Positions 8,011 through 17,934 of a DNA stretch of 52,805 nt are shown piece by piece. The translations under genes and the position numbers were made by a program. Origin of the DNA: Caldisalinibacter kiritimatiensis (GTDB taxonomy: Bacteria > Bacillota > Clostridia > Tissierellales > Caldisalinibacteraceae); contig NZ_ARZA01000130.1 in assembly GCF_000387765.1 (NCBI RefSeq), positions 1 through 52,805 on the forward strand, in the 5' to 3' direction. Position 1 is the stretch's first letter. Every line of letters begins with the position of its first letter. The notes below the pieces were generated by a model, which saw nothing but the letters and a program-made list of their open reading frames with translations, did not search any database and was not told the origin of the DNA.

Positions 8011-8190
8011 TTATCGATTTGTTTCTATGTCTTCAATAAGTTTTCTGACTTCTCTCTCAGATACTCCAAGTTCCTTCGCTATTTCAGATTTTTTTAAACC
8101 TCTTTCTTTTAGCTCCATAAAATCGTGAAAATCAACGTCCCTAAGTTCCCTACTTTTTCTTTTTCCTATAAATTCATAAATTTTATTCAT
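8011..8190 (-). CDS. Small helix-turn-helix protein
   Basis: 59-residue protein starting at the ATG at 8190, which has GGGAGGGG upstream; a longer frame to 8313 would overlap the neighbouring gene and lacks a ribosome binding site. The C-terminal part (ERGLKKSEIAKELGVSEREV) is a helix-turn-helix similar to sigma region 4 and many regulators. The rest is charged, with no other domain. It lies between an MBL hydrolase and hemZ on one strand. It may be a DNA-binding regulator; the target is not evident. Confidence 0.75.
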   Translation of the reverse strand: MNKIYEFIGKRKSRELRDVDFHDFMELKERGLKKSEIAKELGVSEREVRKLIEDIETNR

Positions 8191-8260
8191 TAAAACCCCT
8201 CCCAAAGATAGTTTACATTTATTTTTCCACATATCTTTAGGAGTATTCTTTCGTCTCATT

Positions 8261-8878
8261 TTATATAAACGGATTATTATTTTTCTCATATTCAACAGTA
8301 GTTGCTGGCCCATGACCAGGTAATATTTTTACTTTATCATCATAAACTAAAATTTTATTTTTTATTGAACTTATTATCTCTTCGAATGAACCACCTGGAA
8401 AGTCTGTTCTTCCTATAGAACCTGCAAATAGTGTATCTCCACTTAATATAATATCATCTAGTTTAATACATATACTTCCCTTCGTATGTCCTGGAGTATG
8501 TATGATTTGAGCCTTATGTTCTCCAATATTTATTATATCTCCATCCTTTAAAGTCTTATCTGGTACAATTTCAATATTTTCTATACTCATCATGCTAGAC
8601 AAATTTTTATCTGCATCCTTTAGCATTTCTTCGTCTTCTTTATGTATTAAAACAGGTATACTTAGTTCTTTTTTTAGTTTAGGTAATCCACCTATATGGT
8701 CACCATGTCCATGAGTCAAAATTATATATTTAGGTTTTATTTTAAACTCTTCTAACGTTTTAACTATATTTTCTGCGTCTCCACCTGGGTCTACTATTAT
8801 ACCTTCTCTTGTGCTTTCACATCCTATAATATAGCAATTAGCTGCATATACGCCTAGTGGTAATCGTTCAATTATCAC
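8261..8878 (-). CDS. MBL-fold metallo-hydrolase (glyoxalase II-like)
   Basis: 205-residue metallo-beta-lactamase-fold hydrolase. The metal motif is THGHGDHIGG, with further ligands in HTPGHTKGS, LSGDTLF and PGHGP, the order found in small glyoxalase II-like (YqgX/YcbL-type) enzymes. It would hydrolyse a thioester or similar bond in the cytoplasm; the substrate is unknown. The start is GTG at 8878, with GGAGGG 6 bases upstream. It follows dtd by 12 bases and belongs to the rel-dtd-MBL row common in Clostridia. Confidence 0.88.
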   Translation of the reverse strand: MIIERLPLGVYAANCYIIGCESTREGIIVDPGGDAENIVKTLEEFKIKPKYIILTHGHGDHIGGLPKLKKELSIPVLIHKEDEEMLKDADKNLSSMMSIENIEIVPDKTLKDGDIINIGEHKAQIIHTPGHTKGSICIKLDDIILSGDTLFAGSIGRTDFPGGSFEEIISSIKNKILVYDDKVKILPGHGPATTVEYEKNNNPFI

Positions 8879-8890
8879 ATGAAGCCCTCC

Positions 8891-9340
8891 TTAAAATACT
8901 TTTTTGCTGTCAAGTAATATAGTTACTGGACCATCGTTAACTAACTCAACATCCATATGCTCACCAAAAGCACCAGTTTCAACTTTTAGTCCATACTCCT
9001 TACACTTATCTACAAAATTTAAATATAATTTTTCAGCTATTTCAGGAGGAGCAGATTCCATAAAATTCGGTCTTCTACCTTTTCTTACATCTCCATAAAG
9101 AGTAAATTGAGATACTATTAGAAGCTCACCTTCTATATCTGCTACTGATAAATTAAGCTTGTCATTTTCATCTTCAAAAATTCTTAGATTGATAATTTTT
9201 TTTACTAAATAATCAATATCCTTATCATTATCGTCTTTTCCAACTCCAAGTAAAACTAATAGTCCTTTTTTTATTTCTCCAACTATTTCTCCATTAACTG
9301 TAACTTTAGCCTTTGAAACTCTTTGAACAACAGAACGCAT
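8891..9340 (-). CDS. dtd: D-aminoacyl-tRNA deacylase
   Basis: Removes D-amino acids and wrongly attached glycine from tRNAs. With the ATG at 9340 the protein is 149 residues, the family length. It begins [13 protein letters not shown], has the VSQFTLYGD motif at about residues 77-85 and the C-terminal [10 protein letters not shown] motif, whose Gly-cis-Pro enforces chirality. The in-frame GTG at 9349 is within the ribosome binding site GGGGTG and is rejected as start. It is 14 bases downstream of rel. Confidence 0.95.
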   Translation of the reverse strand: MRSVVQRVSKAKVTVNGEIVGEIKKGLLVLLGVGKDDNDKDIDYLVKKIINLRIFEDENDKLNLSVADIEGELLIVSQFTLYGDVRKGRRPNFMESAPPEIAEKLYLNFVDKCKEYGLKVETGAFGEHMDVELVNDGPVTILLDSKKVF

Positions 9341-9354
9341 ACAAATCACCCCTT

Positions 9355-11514
9355 CTAAGTTAATACTCTGTATACATCTATTACACCCTCTATTTTTCTC
9401 ATTTTTTTCATAAGATTAGTTAATTGTTCTATATCTTTGATTTCTAACGCTATACTAATTAATGCTATTTTTTCTTTGTTTGTTCTAGCATTTAAAGACG
9501 TTACAATAAGCTTAGATTCGGTTAAAACATGTGTTATTTCTGATAGTAATTTGGGTCTATCGCTAGCCTTTATTTCAATTTCAGCCAGATATGAACTTTT
9601 CTTATCTGTATTCCACTCTACTTCAATAAATCTTCCTTTACTTCCCAAATCATTTAAGTTCGGACAATCTTTACGGTGTACCGATACTCCTCTTCCCCTT
9701 GTTATATACCCTATAATTTCATCTCCAGGTACTGGATTGCAGCATTTAGCAAACCTTACTTTTATATTGTCAATCCCTTTTATATTAACGCCTTGATTAA
9801 CTTTATAATCTCTTTTATTTTTATATTGAATTTGATTGACATTAACTTCTTCTTCCTTTTCTTCTTTATGACTTTCTTTATAAAGTTCCTTTAACTTTAC
9901 TATAACTTGAGATAATGTTACACTACCATACCCTACTGAAGCATATAAGTCATCAATCGAATTATAGTTTAATTTCTCAGTTATTATTTTTAACCATTCA
10001 TCTTTCAGTAATTCAGTTAACTTAAACCCTTGTCTCTTTACTTCTTTTTCTATTAACTCTTTACCTCTATTTATGTTTTGGTCTCTCTCTTCTTTTTTAA
10101 ACCACTGTTTTATTTTGCTCTTAGCTTGACTGCTTTTCACAATTTTTAGCCAATCTCTACTTGGACCATTACTGTTTGATGACGTTAATATTTCTACTAT
10201 ATTTCCCGTTTTCAGTTTATAGTCTAAAGGTACTAATCTACCGTCTACTTTTGCACCAACACAATTATTCCCTACTGCAGTATGAACTCTGTATGCAAAA
10301 TCTATTGGTGTTGAACCGGCAGGTAAATTGATAACATCTCCTTTAGGTGTAAACACAAAAACTTCATCGGTAAATAAATCAATTTTTAAAGACTCCATAA
10401 ATTCTTTTGGGTCTTTTAATTCTTTTTGCCATTCTAACATTTGTCTAAGCCAAGCTAATTTGTTCTCAAACTCATCACTTTTATTTATTCCCTCTTTATA
10501 TTTCCAATGGGCTGCTATACCATATTCAGCTGTTCTATGCATCTCCCATGTTCTGATTTGAATTTCTACAGGATCACCATTAGGTCCTATAACAGTTGTA
10601 TGTAGCGATTGATACATATTAGGTTTAGGCATAGCTATATAATCCTTAAATCTTCCTGGTATTGGTTTCCACATAGTATGAACTATCCCTAAAACCCCAT
10701 AGCAATCCTTGACTGTATCAACAATTACCCTAATAGCAGTTAAATCGTATATTTGTTCAAATATCTTATTTTGGTATACCATTTTTCTGTATATACTATA
10801 GAAGCTTTTTGGTCGTCCACTAATTTCATTTTCTATATCAGTTTCATTAAGTCTATTTTTCAATTTATTAATAACAAACTGAATATAAGCTTCTCTTTCT
10901 TTTCTTTTTTTATTAACTTTTTCTACTAATTCATAATACCCTTCAGGGTCTATATAACGTAATGACAAATCTTCTAACTCCCATTTTATCGCAGATATAC
11001 CTAATCTGTGAGCAATTGGTGCATAAATCTCTAAAGTTTCTAACGCCTTTTCTTTCTTTTTAGATTCGGACATATACTCAAGGGTTCTAATATTATGAAG
11101 TCTATCTGCTAGTTTTATAATTATAACTCTGATATCTTTGGACATTGCTATGACCATTTTTCTTAAATTTTCTGCTTGTCTTTCTTGTTTAGATCTATAT
11201 TTAAGTTTCTTTAATTTTGTTACTCCTTCTACCATGTTTGCGATTTCTAAACCAAATTCTTCCAAAAGCTTTTCAAATGTCAACTCTGTATCTTCTAATA
11301 CATCATGAAGTAATCCTGCTGCAATAGTTGCTATATCCATGTTTAAATCAGCTAGAATCATAGCAACATTATAAGGATGTACGAAAAACCTCTCTCCTGA
11401 ATTTCTAACCTGACCTTCATGTGCTCTTTCAGCAAAATTATATGCTTTAATAATCATCTGTAAATTTCCACTAGGATTATATTGTTCAATTCTTGTTATA
11501 AGGTTCTCTAACAA
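9355..11514 (-). CDS. rel: Bifunctional (p)ppGpp synthetase/hydrolase Rel
   Basis: Stringent-response enzyme that makes and degrades (p)ppGpp. The start is taken as TTG at 11514, with AGGTG 7 bases upstream, giving 719 residues; the open frame reaches 11628, but that N-terminal extension has no ribosome binding site. Domains: HD hydrolase with HPYNVA and HDVLEDT, synthetase with [22 protein letters not shown] ([18 protein letters not shown]), a zinc-finger/helical region with CCNPVPGD, and a C-terminal ACT domain. The RxKD form of the synthetase loop (RFKD) and the intact HD motif indicate the two-way enzyme. Located between apt and dtd, as in many Firmicutes. Confidence 0.95.
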   Translation of the reverse strand: MLENLITRIEQYNPSGNLQMIIKAYNFAERAHEGQVRNSGERFFVHPYNVAMILADLNMDIATIAAGLLHDVLEDTELTFEKLLEEFGLEIANMVEGVTKLKKLKYRSKQERQAENLRKMVIAMSKDIRVIIIKLADRLHNIRTLEYMSESKKKEKALETLEIYAPIAHRLGISAIKWELEDLSLRYIDPEGYYELVEKVNKKRKEREAYIQFVINKLKNRLNETDIENEISGRPKSFYSIYRKMVYQNKIFEQIYDLTAIRVIVDTVKDCYGVLGIVHTMWKPIPGRFKDYIAMPKPNMYQSLHTTVIGPNGDPVEIQIRTWEMHRTAEYGIAAHWKYKEGINKSDEFENKLAWLRQMLEWQKELKDPKEFMESLKIDLFTDEVFVFTPKGDVINLPAGSTPIDFAYRVHTAVGNNCVGAKVDGRLVPLDYKLKTGNIVEILTSSNSNGPSRDWLKIVKSSQAKSKIKQWFKKEERDQNINRGKELIEKEVKRQGFKLTELLKDEWLKIITEKLNYNSIDDLYASVGYGSVTLSQVIVKLKELYKESHKEEKEEEVNVNQIQYKNKRDYKVNQGVNIKGIDNIKVRFAKCCNPVPGDEIIGYITRGRGVSVHRKDCPNLNDLGSKGRFIEVEWNTDKKSSYLAEIEIKASDRPKLLSEITHVLTESKLIVTSLNARTNKEKIALISIALEIKDIEQLTNLMKKMRKIEGVIDVYRVLT

Positions 11515-11607
11515 TTTTATCACCTGCTCACACTTAAAAATTGTGTCTAAAAATATATAATTATAGTATATCACAATCCAATTTAATAAAAAACACTTAA
11601 TAAGCAT

Positions 11608-11633
11608 AATGGTTGGTTTTTCAACCAACCATT
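11608..11633. terminator. Hairpin between apt and rel
   Basis: Perfect 11-bp stem AATGGTTGGTT / AACCAACCATT with a 4-base loop, 9 bases after the apt stop. The U tract on the minus strand is poor (ATGCTTATTAAGTGTTTTTT), so it may be a weak terminator or an RNA-stability element. Confidence 0.5.
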
Positions 11634-11642
11634 GATACTTAA

Positions 11643-12155
11643 TTAGTATTTAACTAATGACTTAACATTATAATCCTCAAGTAGTTTTCTACCATTTAAG
11701 AATTCTAATTCGATAAAAAAGCCTATTCCTACTACTTCTCCACCTAATTCTTCTATCATTTTTACAGTAGAATGTACTGTTCCTCCAGTAGCTAACAAGT
11801 CATCTATAACTAATACCTTTTGCCCTGGTTTAATTGCATCTTTATGTATTTCTAATGTATCAGTTCCATACTCTAATTCATACTCAAAGCTAATAGTCTC
11901 TGCAGGTAGCTTCCCTGGTTTTCTTACAGGCACAAATCCAACACCTAGCTCATAAGCAAGTGGGGCTCCGATTAAAAATCCTCTTGCTTCTGGACCTACT
12001 ACCATATCTACTTCTTCATTTCTAAAGGCCTCTGCTAGCTGATATATACACTCACGAAATGCATCTTTATCTTGAAGTACTGTTGTAATATCTTTAAAAC
12101 TAATTCCTTCTTTTGGGAAACCTTCAATTACTCTAATTTTGCTTTTTAAGTCCAT
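11643..12155 (-). CDS. apt: Adenine phosphoribosyltransferase
   Basis: Purine salvage enzyme that joins adenine to PRPP to give AMP. 170 residues, the usual length. The PRPP-binding motif is [13 protein letters not shown]; the N terminus has [18 protein letters not shown] and the segment [19 protein letters not shown] is typical of Apt. AAAGGAGG lies upstream of the ATG. It follows recJ by 18 bases and precedes rel, the usual recJ-apt-rel order in Firmicutes. Confidence 0.96.
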   Translation of the reverse strand: MDLKSKIRVIEGFPKEGISFKDITTVLQDKDAFRECIYQLAEAFRNEEVDMVVGPEARGFLIGAPLAYELGVGFVPVRKPGKLPAETISFEYELEYGTDTLEIHKDAIKPGQKVLVIDDLLATGGTVHSTVKMIEELGGEVVGIGFFIELEFLNGRKLLEDYNVKSLVKY

Positions 12156-12173
12156 AATAATCCTCCTTTAATT

Positions 12174-14675
12174 CTATAAGTTTGCATATTGGTCCTTTAT
12201 TGTAACCATTAATTTTTTTATTTCGTTAATAGACTTGTAAACATAAACATTATTAATATCTATTTTCTCATTAGGCTTTTCATTTAATTTTATGTAATAA
12301 AAGCCTGACTTTAGCTTATAATCAATTAAGTTACTTTCTTTTAATATATCTAGTGAAAATCTTAATATAAACTTATTTATACTTATACTATATTTATCCT
12401 TTACAAACTCAATGTATTTATCAATTTCTATCTTGAATACTTTTTGTTTTGCATTAATAATTGTTTTATATATAATTCTTAAAATATCGACTGATGGTAT
12501 GATTTTTTCTAAAGCTTCTATATTATACTCTAAATCTGTATTATCAAACAAGTAAATCATACCGTCATTGTTATTTTCTTCAATATATCTATAATAAGAA
12601 GATGTAAATCCTAAATCATAAAATATAATTCTTTCATATTTATCTAAGTTAATCTCATTTAAGATTGGATTTATGACTATATTATTTGTTTTATCTGTAT
12701 TGTCTAAATTAAAGGAAACAGATGTCTTTTTTATTAATTCTCGACCTGTAGTTTGCAATATCTTAAGTAACTTTAATACATTTAAATGATTATTTACTAT
12801 TATTAAAGTTTTATAATCATTTTCTAGTTGCTTAACAATATCCTTAGAAGTCGTCTTATTAGATAAAAATGTAGATATATTGTCAACATTTATCTCGTTA
12901 TCACATTCATTGTATAATATTCTTTTTAGAGAACAGTAATATTTATCAATAAAATTGACATTGTCATTATCAAGCTCTACTATTGAATTAATAGCTATTT
13001 GTACATTATTTTCATTGAAATAATCATTAATTTCTAATGCTCCAACTATATCTATAGAGTCATTTACATCAATTTCATCATAATAGTGTCCCATATTAAA
13101 ACCTATACAATCTATTTCTACTCCATCAACCTCTATTTTTAGTTTTAAATGCTTATTATCATTTCCAACTTTTCTTATATTTTTTACTTTAGCTTCTTTT
13201 AGTAAAAATTGAGGTTTAGGATTGTCTATGCCAAATGGCTCTAATATTTCTAGCTCTTTTATTGTTTGCACAGATAAATGCTCGACATTCACTATACTAT
13301 CAGTCACTATTTCAGGTATCAAATCCTCTTCATCTAATAATTCATTTGCTATTTCATTAATTTTAGCTCTAAAGTCTTCTATCTTTTCACGCTCTAGTGT
13401 CAATCCCGCTGCTTGTTTATGTCCTCCAAAATTAATAAATAATTCTTTACATCCACACAATGCATCATATATATTAAAGGTTGATATACTTCTTGCTGAA
13501 CCTTTACCTTTGCCATCTTCAATAGTTATAACTACTGAAGGTCTGTGATACTTCTCAGTTATCCTAGAACTAACAATGCCTATAACACCGGGATGCCATC
13601 CTTCAGATGCTATCACTAAAACTCTTTCTTTATCTAAGTCTATATTGTTCTCTATATATTCTTCTGCTTCCTTTAAAATTTCCCTTTCAATATCTTGTCT
13701 CTTTTTATTTTCCTCATCAAGCATTTTTGCTAGTTTAGTAGCTTCTTGTTTGTCATGGGTAGTTAAAAGCTCTACTGCATATTTAGCTAATCCTATTCTT
13801 CCCATTGCATTTATTCTTGGACCTATTACAAAGCCTATATGTCCACTTGAAATTTCCTTTTCCTTTAATCCTGTGATTTCTATTAATGACTGTATACCAC
13901 AGTTATTACATTTTTTTATAAATTTCAATCCATTCTTAACGATAATTCTATTCTCATCTGTTAATGACACAACATCAGCTACAGTGCCAATAGCAACTAT
14001 AGGTAATAATTCTTGGTAATCAATTTCTACAGATAACTTATTTGCCAACGCTTGAACAAACTTAAACGCTACTCCTACCCCAGCCAACTTATCAAATGGG
14101 TATTCACAATTTATTCTATTTGGATTTACCACAGCAGTTGCCTTTGGTAGCTCACTTCCACATTGATGGTGGTCTGTAATAATAATTTCCATACCTAATT
14201 GATTACAGTATTCTACTTCAGCAATAGAAGTTATACCACAATCTACAGTAATAATCAAATGTCCTTTATTACTATGTATAAAGTCAAATGCATTCTTATT
14301 TAAACCATATCCCTCAGTTAATCTATCAGGAATATAGTAATCTACAGAAACTCCAATAGACTCAAAAAAATTTTTCAACAATGAAGTACTAGTAACACCG
14401 TCTACATCATAATCTCCATAAATCCATATGTTTTCTTTTTCCTCAATAGCTCTTATAACTCTTTTAACAGCTATATCCATGTCTTTTAATAAAAAAGGAT
14501 TATAAAGCTTACTTATATCAGGATATAAAAACCTTTCGATAGCTTCAACACTGTCTATACCCCTATTAATTAATATTTTAGCTGTTAATTCTGAAATGCC
14601 AATTTTTTCAATTAACTCTTTAGTTTTATTATAATCATTATTGTAGACAGTAATTATTTTATCAAAGTCTAGCAT
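12174..14675 (-). CDS. recJ: Single-stranded-DNA-specific exonuclease RecJ
   Basis: 5'-3' exonuclease on single-stranded DNA in recombination and repair. 833 residues with the ATG at 14675 (AGGTGG upstream; the GTG at 14684 overlaps that site). The DHH-family metal motifs are DYDVDGVTS, VDCGITS and ITDHHQCGS; the DHHA1 segment has SARSISTFNIYDAL and FGGHKQAAGLTLE; an OB-fold follows. The last 250 residues or so form an extra C-terminal region found in Firmicute RecJ proteins, longer than the E. coli protein (about 580 residues). Confidence 0.94.
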   Translation of the reverse strand: MLDFDKIITVYNNDYNKTKELIEKIGISELTAKILINRGIDSVEAIERFLYPDISKLYNPFLLKDMDIAVKRVIRAIEEKENIWIYGDYDVDGVTSTSLLKNFFESIGVSVDYYIPDRLTEGYGLNKNAFDFIHSNKGHLIITVDCGITSIAEVEYCNQLGMEIIITDHHQCGSELPKATAVVNPNRINCEYPFDKLAGVGVAFKFVQALANKLSVEIDYQELLPIVAIGTVADVVSLTDENRIIVKNGLKFIKKCNNCGIQSLIEITGLKEKEISSGHIGFVIGPRINAMGRIGLAKYAVELLTTHDKQEATKLAKMLDEENKKRQDIEREILKEAEEYIENNIDLDKERVLVIASEGWHPGVIGIVSSRITEKYHRPSVVITIEDGKGKGSARSISTFNIYDALCGCKELFINFGGHKQAAGLTLEREKIEDFRAKINEIANELLDEEDLIPEIVTDSIVNVEHLSVQTIKELEILEPFGIDNPKPQFLLKEAKVKNIRKVGNDNKHLKLKIEVDGVEIDCIGFNMGHYYDEIDVNDSIDIVGALEINDYFNENNVQIAINSIVELDNDNVNFIDKYYCSLKRILYNECDNEINVDNISTFLSNKTTSKDIVKQLENDYKTLIIVNNHLNVLKLLKILQTTGRELIKKTSVSFNLDNTDKTNNIVINPILNEINLDKYERIIFYDLGFTSSYYRYIEENNNDGMIYLFDNTDLEYNIEALEKIIPSVDILRIIYKTIINAKQKVFKIEIDKYIEFVKDKYSISINKFILRFSLDILKESNLIDYKLKSGFYYIKLNEKPNEKIDINNVYVYKSINEIKKLMVTIKDQYANL

Positions 14676-14763
14676 TAAATCCACCTACTACCTTAAAAAG
14701 TGCATATATATATTATAGCGAATAGATTTTAAGTGTTCAACAAATAAATTTGTACATTTACTT

Positions 14764-15162
14764 TTACTCAACTGATTCGCTTTTTGCCTTTTCTTTATTA
14801 CCATTTATTCTATTTTCTATATCTTCTTTACCACTTTTTATCATTTTTTCTTCAATACTTTTGTTTACTTCTAATTCTTTATTTAGCTCTAATATTCTAG
14901 TTTCTAATTCTTCATTTGTTTTACTCATCTCTTTAATTTTCTTATCTTGGTCTTTTAATTTTAGTTTTAATTTTACTTGTCTTACCACTCCCATAATAGA
15001 AACGATAAATGCTCCTAGAGCTGCTGATACAAAGATAACAATAGCTTGAGAAACTTCTACACTAGCAAATAAAAAATCTACTGAAACTACTTCACCATTC
15101 TGTAAAGCAAAAACAGCTATTATTATAGCAAAAACTAAAGAAAATATAAATCCTATTTGCAT
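14764..15162 (-). CDS. LapA-domain (DUF1049) membrane protein
   Basis: 132-residue protein with two membrane helices (about residues 3-21 and 38-60) joined by a short loop with QNGEVVSVDFLFASVEV, the LapA/DUF1049 pattern, then a charged coiled coil to the C terminus (KLKLKDQDKKIKEMSKTN). In Gram-negatives LapA works in LPS assembly with LapB; in Firmicutes the role is unknown. It is 18 bases after the UbiB-like gene and 88 bases before recJ. Confidence 0.82.
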   Translation of the reverse strand: MQIGFIFSLVFAIIIAVFALQNGEVVSVDFLFASVEVSQAIVIFVSAALGAFIVSIMGVVRQVKLKLKLKDQDKKIKEMSKTNEELETRILELNKELEVNKSIEEKMIKSGKEDIENRINGNKEKAKSESVE

Positions 15163-15180
15163 TTTTAATCACTCCTTTTT

Positions 15181-16866
15181 TTACTTTTTATCCTTTAACC
15201 AGTTCATTAAAATCGATATTACTAAGATTACTCCTAGTATACCAGCTGCAGAAAAGCCAATAAGGCCAACAGCTGAAATTCCAACTATAGTTGGGCCCAC
15301 ATCTGCTTGAATAATTAAAGATGAGCCTATAACTATTGAAGCAACTAATAAACTCAAAGATAATTTATTAGTCATTATATTTATTTGATTTTTAATTTTA
15401 TCTAATTCTTCTATGTCTATTAAAATCTTCAATTGATTTTTTTCTACTTTTTGTAAAATATGATTAGTTCTTTTAGGAATACTTTTAAACTCTTTAAAAC
15501 TTTGTGCTGAATAATTTTTTATTTCCTTTACTAAGCCTTTAGGATTAAGTTTTTCCTTTGATAATTCAACAAATATATCCTTTGATATCATTGACATATT
15601 AAACTTAGGATTTAATTTCCTACCAGTTCCTTCAATAGTCACAATTGCTCTTATTAAAAGTATTAATTGAGTAGGTAATCTCAGACTATGTCTATAAGCT
15701 ACAGATAATATTTCTGTAAAAGCATCCCCAAAGTTAATCTTATTTATTGGAACATTAAAGTAATAATTTATAATATAATAAAGGTCCCTTTTTAATTTAA
15801 CTAAATCTGTCTCACTAGTGACAGCATCCATTTCACAAAGACTTTCTACTATGCTATCGATATTTCTTTTATGTCCAGACTCTAATAATGTCACAATAAA
15901 GTCTAACGTTACTTTATCTATATACCCAACTATACCAAAATCTATAAAGCTAATTTTATTTTCATTAATTATCATAATATTCCCTGGATGGGGGTCTGCA
16001 TGAAATAAACCGTGCTTAATAATTTGTTTCATAAACGCCTTTGCTCCTATTTGAGCTAACTTTTCCATATCGTAACCAGCTTGACGAATCTTATTTGTAT
16101 CACTAACTTTAATACCATTTATTTTTTCCATAACTAAAACTTTTTTTGTAGTATATTCCCAATATATTTTAGGAACTAAAACGTTTGTATCATTCTTAAA
16201 ATTTTCTCTAAATGCATCACAATTTTGCGCTTCATATGTATAATCTAATTCTTTTTTTATCGTATATGAAAATTCATTAACTATATCAACAGCTTTAAAT
16301 GGACTATTATATGCAAAGTGTTCGTCTATTAACTTACCTATATTAAATAATATATCAATATCAGACTCAATGTTTTTTCTTATATTTGGTCTTTGTATCT
16401 TAACTACAACTTCTTCTCCATTTTTAAGAACCCCACTGTAAACCTGACCAATTGATGCCGCTGCTAAAGGTGTTTCTTCGAATTCTTTAAATACTTCATC
16501 TATCTTTAAACCTAATTGCTCATAAAAGATTTTCTTTGCTAAATCTAAATCGTATTCTTTAACTTTATCTTGTAGTAATGAAAGCTCGTTTACAATATCA
16601 GCTGGCAATAAGTCATATCTAGTACTCATTATTTGCCCAAATTTTATAAAAGTAGGTCCAAGTTCTTCTATAGCCATTCTTATACGTTCTGCTCTAGTGT
16701 ATTTTTTCTTTAAGGTTATTGATTCTCTTAAAAAAAATCTACGGAAGTACCCTACTACATCCATTTTTTCTGATAAAGCATTAAAACCGTATTTCGCAAA
16801 GATAACTGCTATTTGCCTATACCTTTGAATATTTTTATATCTCTTCCCCAACCCCTTAACCTTCAT
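15181..16866 (-). CDS. UbiB/AarF (ABC1) family protein kinase-like
   Basis: 561 residues from the ATG at 16866 (AGGAGTGG upstream). Atypical kinase of the UbiB/ABC1 family: the KxGQ-type motif is FIKFGQIMSTR, the A-rich loop is AAASIGQVYSG, the nucleotide lysine lies in VVVKIQRP, the catalytic loop is HADPHPGNI and the metal motif is FIDFG. Two hydrophobic helices at the C terminus (about residues 505-557) anchor it in the membrane. UbiB proteins assist quinone synthesis in respiring bacteria; Clostridia often keep one without ubiquinone, where the role is not known. It forms a pair with the LapA-like gene. Confidence 0.88.
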   Translation of the reverse strand: MKVKGLGKRYKNIQRYRQIAVIFAKYGFNALSEKMDVVGYFRRFFLRESITLKKKYTRAERIRMAIEELGPTFIKFGQIMSTRYDLLPADIVNELSLLQDKVKEYDLDLAKKIFYEQLGLKIDEVFKEFEETPLAAASIGQVYSGVLKNGEEVVVKIQRPNIRKNIESDIDILFNIGKLIDEHFAYNSPFKAVDIVNEFSYTIKKELDYTYEAQNCDAFRENFKNDTNVLVPKIYWEYTTKKVLVMEKINGIKVSDTNKIRQAGYDMEKLAQIGAKAFMKQIIKHGLFHADPHPGNIMIINENKISFIDFGIVGYIDKVTLDFIVTLLESGHKRNIDSIVESLCEMDAVTSETDLVKLKRDLYYIINYYFNVPINKINFGDAFTEILSVAYRHSLRLPTQLILLIRAIVTIEGTGRKLNPKFNMSMISKDIFVELSKEKLNPKGLVKEIKNYSAQSFKEFKSIPKRTNHILQKVEKNQLKILIDIEELDKIKNQINIMTNKLSLSLLVASIVIGSSLIIQADVGPTIVGISAVGLIGFSAAGILGVILVISILMNWLKDKK

Positions 16867-16999
16867 TTTACCACTCCTTAATAGCAGCAATGTTATTTAA
16901 TCTGTCGCTTTAAGTATACTACAACATCAATTATTTTGGTAATATTTTTACAATTCAGTTTTAATATTCTTTGTTATAATATTGCACAAATACCATAAT

Positions 17000-17029
17000 A
17001 TAATGCAAAAGCGACCCCTATGGTCGCTT
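17000..17029 (-). terminator. Terminator after secF
   Basis: Stem AAGCGACC / GGTCGCTT (17009-17016 with 17022-17029), 5-base loop, followed on the minus strand by a short TTTTG tract, just after the secF stop. Confidence 0.7.
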
Positions 17030-17032
17030 AGT

Positions 17033-17920
17033 TTATACTCTATTTGGGTTATAATAATTTCTTTCTGAGGTTCTAGATACTAATAAGTACCAAACAGGAC
17101 TTGCAATAAAAATAGAAGAATATGTTCCCGCTAATACTCCTACTATTAAAGGTAATGCAAAGTCTTTTATTGCTTCAACACCTAAAACATATAGAGTAAC
17201 AATAGCTAACAATGTTGTAAAAGATGTGTTTATAGACCTAACGATTGTTTGAGATATACTTTTGTTAATAATATCTTCGTATTTTTCTTTTCTCATTTTC
17301 TTTATATTTTCTCTTATTCTATCAAATACAACAATTGTATCGTTAATAGAATATCCTACTATCGTTAACATCGCTGCAACAAAAGAACTATTTACAGGGA
17401 TTCTTAATATAGCATATACTGCTAAAGCTATAAGTACATCGTGAACTAAAGCTATTATAGCTGAAATTCCAAATTTAAACTCAAATCTGAAAGTAATATA
17501 TGCTAGTATTAATATAGTTGCAATAGTAACAGATATTAATGCTTTACGCTTAATTTCATTACCAATCTTAGGACTAAATTGGTTCTGATTTCTCAAATCC
17601 TCATCTTCAAGATTATATTTATCTTTAAATTGTTTGAAAATCTCCATTCTAGTTGCATTATTAAGGTCTTTAGTTGTTCTTATAATTATTTCTTTATTGT
17701 CTTCACCTGCGTGTAGTATACTAGCATTTTCATCATATTTATCTATAATATCTCTTGCTTCATTTACATCTATTTCCTTGCCTATATTTATCTGAATTAA
17801 AGTACCTCCAGTAAAATCTATACCTAAATTAAGACCTTTAACCATTGTCATCCCTAGACCTATAATTATTATAGCAAGTGAAATCATAAAGAATATATTT
17901 CTTCTTTTAATTATGCTCAT
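17033..17920 (-). CDS. secF: Protein translocase subunit SecF
   Basis: Membrane subunit that works with SecD on the SecYEG channel and uses the proton motive force to help secretion. 295 residues with six membrane helices. The family motifs GIDFTGGTLIQI near the N terminus and SINDTIVVFDRIREN in the RND-like core are present. The ATG has AAGGGGG upstream and lies 14 bases after the secD stop. Confidence 0.96.
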   Translation of the reverse strand: MSIIKRRNIFFMISLAIIIIGLGMTMVKGLNLGIDFTGGTLIQINIGKEIDVNEARDIIDKYDENASILHAGEDNKEIIIRTTKDLNNATRMEIFKQFKDKYNLEDEDLRNQNQFSPKIGNEIKRKALISVTIATILILAYITFRFEFKFGISAIIALVHDVLIALAVYAILRIPVNSSFVAAMLTIVGYSINDTIVVFDRIRENIKKMRKEKYEDIINKSISQTIVRSINTSFTTLLAIVTLYVLGVEAIKDFALPLIVGVLAGTYSSIFIASPVWYLLVSRTSERNYYNPNRV

Positions 17921-17934
17921 CTATAATCCCCCTT

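Noticed and set aside
13576-14019. 147-codon open frame on the plus strand opposite recJ
   Set aside because: Antisense shadow of conserved DHH-domain codons; no promoter or ribosome binding site seen.
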